Origin: an uncultured Flavobacteriales bacterium
GTDB lineage: Bacteria; Bacteroidota; Bacteroidia; Flavobacteriales_D; Crocinitomicaceae
Assembly: GCA_905478665.1 (NCBI GenBank)
Contig: CAJQJL010000030.1
Span: 1-63,023, forward strand
Reading direction: 5' to 3'
Length of the DNA stretch: 63,023 nucleotides
How positions within the stretch are numbered: the stretch's first letter is position 1; each line of letters opens with the position of its first letter. This document shows positions 56,528-63,023 of this stretch, piece by piece. The notes under the pieces are model-generated. The model had not been told where the DNA came from. It searched no databases and saw nothing but the letters and a program-made list of their open reading frames with translations. The translations under genes were made by a program, and so were the position numbers.

Positions 56528-56725
56528 TTATTGCAATTCACAAGTTGTGTATCCCACAGTCTCATCGGCATTACAATACGCCTCGGCATTCTTTTTAGTA
56601 CTCAAAGGATATGTATTTGTGTACGTACCTGATCCATCAACGTATGTACAAACACATACTCTCGTTTTTCTACATGAAGCAAACAAAACTAAGGTCATTG
56701 CTCCTAAAAAAAGTACCTTTTTCAT
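56528..56725 (-). CDS. Tiny cysteine-rich lipoprotein, paralogue 1 of 3
   Basis: A 65-residue lipoprotein; signal peptide ends VLFASC (Cys18), then RKTRVCVCTYVDG, a Thr/Tyr-rich stretch, KKNAEAYCNADE and the end TTCELQ. The cysteine pattern and the C-terminal CELQ/CEIQ ending match paralogue 3 closely (paralogue 2 diverges there), indicating repeated duplication of one ancestral gene. It is the first gene of the array and lies next to a candidate minus-strand promoter at 56760-56789. No known family is recognised by reading; size and context suggest an outer-membrane or periplasmic-facing lipid-anchored peptide. Confidence 0.8.
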   Translation of the reverse strand: MKKVLFLGAMTLVLFASCRKTRVCVCTYVDGSGTYTNTYPLSTKKNAEAYCNADETVGYTTCELQ

Positions 56726-56742
56726 AATAATAGGTTGTATTT

Positions 56743-56773
56743 TTGGTTTTTTAATTCTATAAAGATAAATTTT
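56743..56773 (+). promoter_or_regulatory. Candidate promoter of the DUF4403 gene
   Basis: TTG at 56743-56745 and TAAATTTT at 56766-56773 are 20 bases apart, matching the Bacteroidota layout except for the last base of the -7 box. The start codon at 56780 would be nearly leaderless. Confidence 0.35.
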
Positions 56774-56789
56774 CCATTTATGAAAGCAA
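56760..56789 (-). promoter_or_regulatory. Candidate promoter of the lipoprotein array
   Basis: On the minus strand TTG (56787-56789) and TATCTTTA (56760-56767) are 19 bases apart. The box overlaps the plus-strand promoter of the DUF4403 gene, so the two divergent promoters would compete for polymerase. Confidence 0.4.
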
Positions 56790-58189
56790 GGAAAAACAGC
56801 TGGAAATATTCTTTTTTGTTTATTTGCACACTTTTACCGATCATTTGGTCCTGTTCTACGATCAAGCCACAATCTCCAGATATTTTAGTCGCTGAATTAG
56901 AGATCCCAAAACAAGAAATTTCTTCCATCAAAATTCCTATCAAAATTAACCTTGCACCTTATTTTAAGGAAACCGAAAAATCAGTTCCGAAAAAATTCGT
57001 TGGTGGAGAGCAATTATGTGAAGGCGTAAGCTATGATTATAAATTTTACAGAAAGCCGATCAAGTTTGAAGGTAATGGAACAAAACTGCTCTTTGATGTA
57101 GAAGGAAAATACTCGCTAAAATTGAATTATTGTCTGAAATGTTCCGATCTACTTGGACAAGGCCCAAGTTGTCTAGTGCCGAGAATTTACGCTTCTTGTG
57201 GGGTGGGTGAGCCAATGCGAAAAATGCACGTGAGCTACGAAACCAAGATTGGCGTTTCTGATTATTATAAACTCAAATCACATACAAAGTTTAGAAGTGT
57301 AAAAGCACTCACTCCATGCCAGATAACCGTCTTCCACTACGATGCCACTGAAACACTTGAAGAAGAAGTGACAACGGCTCTCAAAGCAGTTGAAAAAGAC
57401 ATCGATAAAGAGATCTCATCTGTTGATTTGAGACCAGAAATGCTGGCAACATGGAAGTTATTGCAAGAACCGACAGATCTAGAAGGATATGGATTTCTAT
57501 ATCTCCGACCTTCAAATGTCTCCATGAGTCAAATAAAATTTAAGGGGGATACTGCATATTTCAATGCGATTCTTGAAGCACGTCCTACGATTTACACAAG
57601 CGAAATTAGTTTGCCTAAAAAGGCACTCCCAAAATTATCAAAGTATAAAAACCGCAAGGGGTTCGATATTACAATGGATATCTTTGCAACGTATGACTCG
57701 CTTAGCTCCATATTAACGCAAAACATCAAAGGAACGAAGGTTGAGTTGAGCGGTAGAGAAATAATTTTCGGAGATATTGAGGTGTACGGAGCCTACAACA
57801 GTGCGGTTCACTTGAAAGTGAATTTTGATGGCAACAAAAAAGGTACGCTTTATTTAACTGGAACACCTGTATTTGATTCCGAACATCAGCACATCTCATT
57901 TCCTGACTTAAACTTCGACGTTAAAACAAAGAGTGCCTTGTTAAAATCTGCTAAGTGGCTTTTCAATAAAAAAATTACTGACGCAATTCGCGAATCTGCC
58001 TCAATGGATTTGAAGCCTTATCTAGATACGCTAAAGACGACTTTGAATGAATCGTTAAATGTAGAATTAGACGAAGGTGTTTTTATGAGTGGTTCAATTA
58101 AAGACATTGAAATCAACCTGATTCATCCTAAATCGAATCAACTACACATCCGCGTTCATAGTTTAGGGAAGTTGGAAATGACAATGTAA
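56780..58189 (+). CDS. DUF4403 family lipoprotein
   Basis: Start at ATG 56780; a longer frame begins at 56735 but would run through the divergent promoter. The 469-residue protein has a lipobox ending IIWSCS (Cys near 25), then the DUF4403 pattern: ISSIKIPIKINLAPYF near 45, a cysteine-rich stretch (QLCEGVSYDYKF, YCLKCSDLLGQGPSCLVPRIYASC) and a two-domain beta/alpha repeat with long amphipathic strands (VELSGREIIFGDIEVYG, GTLYLTGTPVFDSE), resembling BPI/TULIP-type lipid-binding folds. A role in lipid or outer-membrane matters has been proposed for TULIP-like proteins but is not shown for DUF4403. Confidence 0.85.
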   Translation: MKARKNSWKYSFLFICTLLPIIWSCSTIKPQSPDILVAELEIPKQEISSIKIPIKINLAPYFKETEKSVPKKFVGGEQLCEGVSYDYKFYRKPIKFEGNGTKLLFDVEGKYSLKLNYCLKCSDLLGQGPSCLVPRIYASCGVGEPMRKMHVSYETKIGVSDYYKLKSHTKFRSVKALTPCQITVFHYDATETLEEEVTTALKAVEKDIDKEISSVDLRPEMLATWKLLQEPTDLEGYGFLYLRPSNVSMSQIKFKGDTAYFNAILEARPTIYTSEISLPKKALPKLSKYKNRKGFDITMDIFATYDSLSSILTQNIKGTKVELSGREIIFGDIEVYGAYNSAVHLKVNFDGNKKGTLYLTGTPVFDSEHQHISFPDLNFDVKTKSALLKSAKWLFNKKITDAIRESASMDLKPYLDTLKTTLNESLNVELDEGVFMSGSIKDIEINLIHPKSNQLHIRVHSLGKLEMTM

Positions 58190-58195
58190 CATGAA

Positions 58196-58558
58196 CTATC
58201 GGTTGACCATATGCTGGGCTACATGAGGAAAACAATTGTAGAGCGCCTCGCCAAGATTATCTTCAAAATTCATCTCAATTATTGCGCGTTTCATGCACCG
58301 CAACCATTCGTCCTTCTCTTTTTCCCCAATTGAGTGTGGTAAATGACGCATCTTCATTTTTGGATGCCCAAACTTTTCCGTGTACAAGCCTGGCCCTCCC
58401 AAAAATTGCGTTAAAAATCGGTACTGCTTATCCCTAATATGTGATTTATCAGAATCAAACAAATGAGCTATTTCTGAATCAAAAAACACGATATCGTAGA
58501 ACTTATCTACCAGCTGACGCAATCGTTTGGGTCCAATTTTTGCGTATATTGTCTCCAT
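58196..58558 (-). CDS. Group II truncated haemoglobin
   Basis: A 120-residue 2-over-2 globin. Group II features are the FLGGPGLYTEKFGHP turn (about 49-63), the proximal His in MKMRHLPHSIG (about 69-73), Trp at the G8 position in DEWLRCMKRAI and the short A helix with YAKIGPKRLRQLVDKFYDIVF. These proteins bind oxygen and nitric oxide and are linked to NO and peroxide stress. It is convergent with the DUF4403 gene with a six-base gap, so no separate terminator fits there. Its upstream neighbour is the divergent OmpA-family gene. Confidence 0.92.
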   Translation of the reverse strand: METIYAKIGPKRLRQLVDKFYDIVFFDSEIAHLFDSDKSHIRDKQYRFLTQFLGGPGLYTEKFGHPKMKMRHLPHSIGEKEKDEWLRCMKRAIIEMNFEDNLGEALYNCFPHVAQHMVNR

Positions 58559-58596
58559 ATCAACAATTTACAGATTAACTTAATCGTTTAAGTTTA

Positions 58597-58604
58597 TATA
58601 TTTG
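58597..58604 (+). promoter_or_regulatory. Candidate -7 box for the OmpA-family gene (TATATTTG)
   Basis: TATATTTG matches TAnnTTTG exactly and lies 16 bases before the ATG at 58621. The -33 element is weak (a TTAACT 17 bases upstream). Confidence 0.5.
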
Positions 58605-58620
58605 CATTGAGTAACAACAC

Positions 58621-59787
58621 ATGACTAAATTAATTATTCTCCAGTTCTTAGCAGTATTTACTTTTACTCTCTCCGCACAAAAAGTAAATACACCTGAAGC
58701 AATGAATACGTGCTTTGGTGCTGTGAATATATTCGAAAGTGGCGAATTCCAGCTTCAATTTACTGGAAAAAAGGGAAATGCAACATTGGAAGCATACCCA
58801 TCACTTGCAGAAGTTTCTGCTGAGAATCAACTTTGGTGTTCGTTTATTGCTTCAAGTTCGGGAGAACTGACATTTAACGCTTCAATAAAGCACGGATTTG
58901 TACAAATGGTAGTCTTTGCTGAAGAGGAAAATGATCTTTGTGGAGAAATCCAAAAAGGTGTCGCTGAGATCAAACGTTTACATATCAAAAAAGATCAAAC
59001 AGTTGTTGGCCTTGATTATAAAATAGGTGGAGGTGTTTTGTACACATTAAAACTTGAGAAGGGCAAAAAAATAAGTGTCCTTTTCGCTACAGAAGAAAAA
59101 CTAAAGGACAAGTTACACTTAGATTGGAAATTCACACCAGAGGTTTTTACCGAAGTTGAATCAAAAGTAGTTGATAAACGCTACGACGACTTCGCCCCTA
59201 CTTTTAGTATTAGTGTGCGCGACAAGGCTACCAACCAACCTCTTGTTGCAAATCTTTCCATTGAAGGTTCTAAAAATATGGATGCGCTCTATATTGGCTC
59301 TGATTTCCTTTTTAACGTTGATAGAAATTGCAAACTCACAATAAAATGTGATGTAGAAGGTTATTTCTTTGAAGATCGCATAGAGTCCGTCTCGGCCTCC
59401 GAAGACATGGAACTCATCATTCCTCTGGAAGTTGTTACCAGTGGAAAGAGTATGGCTATTGAAGACATTGAATTTACCCCTGGGACAAGTCAATTTGTGC
59501 ATAGTGCTGAACCGAAACTTCAACGTCTGAAAGATTTTCTTGCACTTAACTCAGATCTCAAAGTTGAAATTCAAGGTCATGTATTCGCACTTGGGGACAA
59601 TTCCTTTGCTGGACAACGAATTTCCGAAGCCCGTGCACGACGTGTCGTTAAATACCTCGTTGAGAACGGTATAGATAACAAACGATTAAAGGCAGTAGGG
59701 TACGGAAACACGAAACCTGTATTCGAAAAGCCGAGATTCTCATACGAAGAACAGGCAAACAGACGAGTAGAGATAATGGTTCTCTAA
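58621..59787 (+). CDS. OmpA-family outer-membrane protein
   Basis: The 388-residue protein has a signal peptide (1-19, ending TLSAQ), a beta-rich N-terminal portion (about 30-180) and a possible carboxypeptidase-regulatory-like middle (FSISVRDKATNQPLVANLSIEG, about 197-270). The C-terminal OmpA peptidoglycan-binding domain (about 280-388) has IEFTPGTSQF, EIQGHVFALGDN and ISEARARRVVKYLVENGI, with the GYGNTKPV and NRRVEIMVL endings. It links the outer membrane to the cell wall. It ends directly against the convergent lipoprotein gene with no gap. Confidence 0.92.
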   Translation: MTKLIILQFLAVFTFTLSAQKVNTPEAMNTCFGAVNIFESGEFQLQFTGKKGNATLEAYPSLAEVSAENQLWCSFIASSSGELTFNASIKHGFVQMVVFAEEENDLCGEIQKGVAEIKRLHIKKDQTVVGLDYKIGGGVLYTLKLEKGKKISVLFATEEKLKDKLHLDWKFTPEVFTEVESKVVDKRYDDFAPTFSISVRDKATNQPLVANLSIEGSKNMDALYIGSDFLFNVDRNCKLTIKCDVEGYFFEDRIESVSASEDMELIIPLEVVTSGKSMAIEDIEFTPGTSQFVHSAEPKLQRLKDFLALNSDLKVEIQGHVFALGDNSFAGQRISEARARRVVKYLVENGIDNKRLKAVGYGNTKPVFEKPRFSYEEQANRRVEIMVL

Positions 59788-60585
59788 CTACTGATTGAAT
59801 ACCCGTAATTTATCCTTCATTTTATCGTCGAAAATATTTTCTGCAAGTTTCGGATTGCTGAGGCTCATGCTTCTGAAATTCGTTTCATCATCTGTCAGGA
59901 ACGTTAAATCCTTATTTGAATCAATGGCAGTTTTAATGAGAATTGAATTCGTTTGAGTGTATAAATTGTAGTCAATGAAGTGTTCTGTTTGAGGTGTAAT
60001 CTGTGTGAAGTCTGTACCATCTAAATTAGAAACGTAAAGCATCACGGGATCACTTCCGTCGTATCTTCCATCTTTGTTATAATCTTCTTTTACAATTCGG
60101 AAAAAGATCAATGGGCGCTCAAACTCCTTGTGCAGGGCAAAAGATAAAATATGAATTGAATCTTCAACCAAAGGATAAGATTCTCCCGTCAATAAATTAT
60201 AGAACAATAGATTGCGAATATCAAGGTCTTCTTGCTTTTCATTGGTATATTCCACTTGTGCTTTAGAATCCCACATATAGGTATTTCCTGCTGCTTGATT
60301 TGTGGTGAATGACACATCAGAAGAACGAAGAGAGTATTGCGCTTCTTCAAAGGCCATTTGATCTTCTACTACACCTTCGTCTGCTCTCTCCTCGGGCTCA
60401 ACCACAACTGGATTATAACTGGCTCCAACTGGGAAAAGTGTGAGGCTATCAAGACCACAATCGAGCGGGTCACCTATAATCAATGCAGTGTTTTTTTCGA
60501 CTGGCTTTTCCTTCTTCTCCTCAGAACAAGACACTAAAACAATTGAGAATAGACTTAAGTAAATAGGTGTGTAGATCAGTTTCAT
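59788..60585 (-). CDS. Lipoprotein with a calcium-loop-like motif
   Basis: A 265-residue lipoprotein: lipobox ending VLVSCS (Cys20), acidic linker (EEKKEKPVEK, PEERADEGVVEDQ), then a beta-rich part. DYNKDGRYDGSD (near 166-177) is an EF-hand/dockerin-like loop with D-x-N-x-D-G-x-x-D spacing, so calcium binding is possible. The tail (SNLDGTDFTQITPQ and beyond) reads like TolB/WD40-like beta-propeller blades (LDGTDFTQIT). I do not recognise a specific family. It abuts the OmpA-family gene tail to tail. Confidence 0.78.
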   Translation of the reverse strand: MKLIYTPIYLSLFSIVLVSCSEEKKEKPVEKNTALIIGDPLDCGLDSLTLFPVGASYNPVVVEPEERADEGVVEDQMAFEEAQYSLRSSDVSFTTNQAAGNTYMWDSKAQVEYTNEKQEDLDIRNLLFYNLLTGESYPLVEDSIHILSFALHKEFERPLIFFRIVKEDYNKDGRYDGSDPVMLYVSNLDGTDFTQITPQTEHFIDYNLYTQTNSILIKTAIDSNKDLTFLTDDETNFRSMSLSNPKLAENIFDDKMKDKLRVFNQ

Positions 60586-60689
60586 ACGGTTGAGTTTCCC
60601 TCAATGTATGAAATCTAAGAGAGCCAGTATCCGCATTTAACATACTTTAACTGGCTAATTATCAATTGAAAAAATCGACTTGAATCGAA

Positions 60690-61253
60690 TTATATTGTCA
60701 TGATATCCTTTTCCTTGATATCGAATAATTGATCTATGCGCGTTGAAAATCCGTTCGTTATGTTCTGAATTTCGCTTTCTGCATCTTTCTGCAAATCTTC
60801 TGATAAACCATCATTCTTCAAATCTTTCACCATATCGATTGCATCCTTTCGGTTGTTTCGGATTCCGACTTTCGCGTTCTCAGACTCTCCTTTTGCACGC
60901 TTAACAAGATCTTTACGACGCTCCTCCGTTAATGGTGGAACTGAAATCAACAATGATTCGCCGTTACTTTGAGGTGCAAATCCTAGATTGGCATTAATAA
61001 TACTTCTCATGATTTCATCAAGCAGCGCCTTTTCCCATGGTTGAACCGTGATTGTCCGAGCATCCATTGTGTTAACGTTGGCCACTTGTTGCAGTGGAGT
61101 CGGTGATCCATAATAATCAACCATTACAGACTGGAGCATTGCAGGAGATGCCTTTCCAGCTCTAATCTTCATAAGTTCACTTTCATAATGACTTATCGTC
61201 TTTTCATTTGAGCTTTTTAGCTCATCATAAATCATATTCAAATCTTCAACCAT
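60690..61253 (-). CDS. frr: Ribosome recycling factor
   Basis: RRF splits post-termination ribosomes together with EF-G. The 187 residues (typical length) include SHYESELMKIRAGKASPAML near 20-39, VDYYGSPTPLQQVANV, ARTITVQPWEKALLDEIMRSI, and the C-terminal RRKDLVKRAKGESENAKVGIRNNRKDA. It is the last gene of the tsf-pyrH-frr set that is standard in bacteria, 16 bp after pyrH. Confidence 0.98.
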   Translation of the reverse strand: MVEDLNMIYDELKSSNEKTISHYESELMKIRAGKASPAMLQSVMVDYYGSPTPLQQVANVNTMDARTITVQPWEKALLDEIMRSIINANLGFAPQSNGESLLISVPPLTEERRKDLVKRAKGESENAKVGIRNNRKDAIDMVKDLKNDGLSEDLQKDAESEIQNITNGFSTRIDQLFDIKEKDIMTI

Positions 61254-61269
61254 GATTCTGTTCTTTTAA

Positions 61270-61977
61270 CTAGTTACTTACCAACGTTCCTACCTGATCT
61301 CCGTTGAGTACTTTTTTAAGGTTTCCTGGTGTATCCATATCAAAAACGATTATTGGTAGATCGTTTTCTTTGCAAAGTGTGAAAGCCGTCATATCCATCA
61401 CTTTTAATCCATTTCCGTAGACATCATCAAAGGAGATCTTGTCATATTTAGTAGCAGTCTTGTCCTTTTCAGGGTCAGATGTGTAAATTCCATCTACACG
61501 TGTTCCTTTAAGAATAACATCTGCATTAATTTCAATTGCTCGTAAAGATGCAGCTGAATCCGTTGTGAAATAAGGATTTCCTGTACCAGCTCCAAATATC
61601 ACAACTCGACCTTTTTCTAAATGACGGACTGCTCTTCGTCGAATGTAAGGTTCTGCTATTTCTTTCATCTCAATGGCAGACTGAAGTCTCGATTGAACAC
61701 CAACCGACTCTAATGCCGCCTGAAGCGCCATAGAATTGATCATTGTTGCCAACATCCCCATATAGTCACCGTGCGTTCGGTCCATTCCTCCTTCTTCAGC
61801 CTGTACTCCTCTAAAAATATTTCCGCCTCCGATCACGATTGCAACTTCAATTCCCATTTCGCGAATTTCTTTGATCTGACGAGCGTAAATACTTAAACGA
61901 TTGTTGTCAATACCAAAGGCTTTATCGCCCATTAATGATTCACCGCTTAATTTCAACAGTATTCGCTTGTACTTCAT
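61270..61977 (-). CDS. pyrH: UMP kinase
   Basis: PyrH phosphorylates UMP to UDP with ATP; it is hexameric and allosterically controlled. The start is set at ATG 61977 ([15 protein letters not shown]), giving 235 residues; an in-frame ATG at 62028 would add 17 residues that are not conserved. Motifs: KLSGESLMG (9-17), [10 protein letters not shown] (near 50-59), [33 protein letters not shown] and [12 protein letters not shown]. It lies between tsf and frr. A TACATTTG box at 62054-62061 could be its own promoter. Confidence 0.97.
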   Translation of the reverse strand: MKYKRILLKLSGESLMGDKAFGIDNNRLSIYARQIKEIREMGIEVAIVIGGGNIFRGVQAEEGGMDRTHGDYMGMLATMINSMALQAALESVGVQSRLQSAIEMKEIAEPYIRRRAVRHLEKGRVVIFGAGTGNPYFTTDSAASLRAIEINADVILKGTRVDGIYTSDPEKDKTATKYDKISFDDVYGNGLKVMDMTAFTLCKENDLPIIVFDMDTPGNLKKVLNGDQVGTLVSN

Positions 61978-62053
61978 TCGTGAGATTTTGAGTTGAGCAA
62001 ATATACCATTACGAATCTGAAGATTCAAGGATTTGATTGTTCGATTCTTGAGT

Positions 62054-62061
62054 CAAATGTA
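62054..62061 (-). promoter_or_regulatory. Candidate -7 box for pyrH-frr (TACATTTG)
   Basis: On the minus strand TACATTTG is a perfect -7 match, 76 bases before the pyrH ATG and downstream of the tsf terminator. The nearest TTG is only 13 bases upstream of it, so the -33 box is uncertain. Confidence 0.4.
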
Positions 62062-62120
62062 AACACTTGATAATCAATAATCCTACTCAGATGACAAGCA
62101 GATTGATTTTAGTACAAAAA

Positions 62121-62146
62121 AAAACCATTGATCTTATGACCAATGG
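62121..62146 (-). terminator. Terminator of tsf
   Basis: CCATTG pairs with CAATGG around a ten-base loop, and on the minus strand a run of nine T follows. It separates tsf from pyrH. Confidence 0.78.
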
Positions 62147-62171
62147 CTTTCAATTGAATTTATTCGATTCC

Positions 62172-63002
62172 TTAAGACAATGCTAGTCTTTTAAAATCTA
62201 CTACAGTCAAACCATCTTCAGATCCGCTTAGGAACTGCTCAACAGTTTGCTTGTTATCTCTTACAAATGATTGACTCAACAAGGTGTTCTCTTTGAAGAA
62301 TTTCCCCAAACGACCTTGTGCAATCTTCTCAGCCATATCAGCAGGTTTCCCTTCTTGAATAGCTAATTCCTTACCCACTTCTAACTCACGAGCGATTGTA
62401 TTATCATCAATCCCTTCTTTGTTCAATGCAAGTGGATTCATTGCAGCTACTTGCATAGCTACTTGCTTTCCAGCGTCAGTAGCTACTTCAGAATTACTAT
62501 TAAGTCCAACTAAAGTTGCCAATTGGTTTCCTGGGTGATTGTATTCTACAACACGATCAGCGCTGATTTTTTCATAACCTGAAATAACCAACTTCTCACC
62601 AATAACACCAACTTGTTCTGTAATCTTCTCTGCAACTGTTAGTTTGTCATTGTACGCCAATCCCATCAACTCATCAACAGTTGAAGGCATTTTAGCGATT
62701 GCAATGTCAACCAATGATTGTACGAAGTCACGGAATTCTGAATTCTTAGCTACGAAGTCAGTTTCACAGCTCAACGCCAAAACAATACCTGATGCTCCGT
62801 CCTCAGTTGCCTGAGCGAAAATCAAACCTTCTTTTGTTTCGTTGTCACCACGCTTAGCAGCTACTTTTTGACCTTTCTTACGTAGAACGTCAACAGCAGC
62901 CTCGAAGTCACCATCCGTTTCAACAAGAGCCTTTTTGCAGTCCATCATGCCTGCTCCTGTTTGCTTTCTTAATTTATTTACATCTGCAGCTGTAATTGCC
63001 AT
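62172..63002 (-). CDS. tsf: Elongation factor Ts
   Basis: EF-Ts exchanges nucleotides on EF-Tu. The 276 residues begin AITAADVNKLRKQTGAGMMDCKKALVETDGDFEAAVDVLRKKG, the TDVR-equivalent Lys-Leu-Arg and GAGMMDCKKAL motif, followed by the two core subdomains (CETDFVAKNSEF near 79-90, VAMQVAAMNPLAL). The N-terminus is complete at ATG 63002; the usual upstream rpsB gene would lie beyond the window end. Confidence 0.98.
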   Translation of the reverse strand: MAITAADVNKLRKQTGAGMMDCKKALVETDGDFEAAVDVLRKKGQKVAAKRGDNETKEGLIFAQATEDGASGIVLALSCETDFVAKNSEFRDFVQSLVDIAIAKMPSTVDELMGLAYNDKLTVAEKITEQVGVIGEKLVISGYEKISADRVVEYNHPGNQLATLVGLNSNSEVATDAGKQVAMQVAAMNPLALNKEGIDDNTIARELEVGKELAIQEGKPADMAEKIAQGRLGKFFKENTLLSQSFVRDNKQTVEQFLSGSEDGLTVVDFKRLALS

Positions 63003-63023
63003 GGATATAAGATTTTATAATTA

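Noticed and set aside
60622..60656. Inverted repeat AGCCAGT/ACTGGCT after frr
   Set aside because: Seven-base arms with a 21-base loop and no T-run; too weak to call a terminator.
61978..62028. Longer pyrH start at 62028
   Set aside because: The 17 extra residues are not part of the conserved enzyme; ATG 61977 gives the standard N-terminus.

Overview
The window looks like the chromosome of a free-living Bacteroidota, most likely in the Flavobacteriales; the family cannot be fixed from sequence reading alone. Grounds: an AT-rich sequence, secreted proteins ending in type IX secretion (T9SS) sorting domains, a TonB-dependent receptor with an N-terminal carboxypeptidase-regulatory-like domain, DUF4783 and DUF4403 proteins, a bacterial geranylgeranylglyceryl-phosphate-synthase-type gene, and promoter-like TAnnTTTG boxes typical of the phylum. 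I saw no rRNA, tRNA, CRISPR array, insertion sequence or phage gene.

Layout. 1-6354 (minus): a large secreted protein, cut by the window edge, downstream of a 1269-residue TonB-dependent receptor. 6595-11032: housekeeping and small genes, namely a phosphopantetheinyl transferase overlapping a GGGP synthase, two small envelope proteins, a small membrane protein, DUF4783-nadC and rlmH. 11070-26251 (plus): first polysaccharide block, with a candidate polymerase-like membrane protein, an ABC polysaccharide exporter (Wzm/Wzt type), a WecE/WecD/WecF-like amino-sugar trio with WbqC, a GT2, a cupin, gmd plus a perosamine-synthase-like aminotransferase, an MBOAT/SGNH acylation pair, a glycosyltransferase and an FkbM methyltransferase. 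26248-34463 (minus): second block, with an epimerase, a GT4, the HisH2/HisF2/WbpG-like amidotransferase cassette, a second MBOAT/SGNH pair and a methyltransferase-like gene. 34621-45046 (plus): third block, with GT4, GT2, an acyltransferase-3 gene broken by one in-frame TAG, a zinc-ribbon methyltransferase, then (after one T9SS cargo gene on the minus strand) AsnB-type amidotransferase, two GT4s and rdgB. 45120-52216 (minus): a T9SS cargo protein with Asp-box motifs, then two large polytopic membrane proteins flanking a UGM/protoporphyrinogen-oxidase-like flavoprotein. 52457-63002: housekeeping and envelope genes (monomeric isocitrate dehydrogenase, a thioredoxin-like membrane protein, three tandem tiny cysteine-rich lipoproteins, DUF4403, truncated haemoglobin, OmpA-family protein, lipoprotein, frr, pyrH, tsf).

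How it fits together. About 40 kb (11.0-52.2 kb) is one large surface-glycan locus, probably for O-antigen or capsule. The genes predict a dTDP-linked N-acetylated 4-amino-6-deoxy sugar, GDP-perosamine, an amidino-type modified sugar, an amidated sugar and O-acylation, exported by an ABC transporter whose ATPase carries a C-terminal glycan-binding-like domain. Because T9SS cargo in Bacteroidota is often anchored to a special lipopolysaccharide, the T9SS cargo genes inside and beside the locus may be linked to it functionally; that is inference.

Most worth a second look: the tandem array of about 65-residue lipoproteins sharing a YxCxC core; the HisF2-like protein lacking the histidine-pathway catalytic aspartate; the WecE/D/F-like trio with WbqC; the duplicated MBOAT/SGNH modules; and the single TAG in the acyltransferase.
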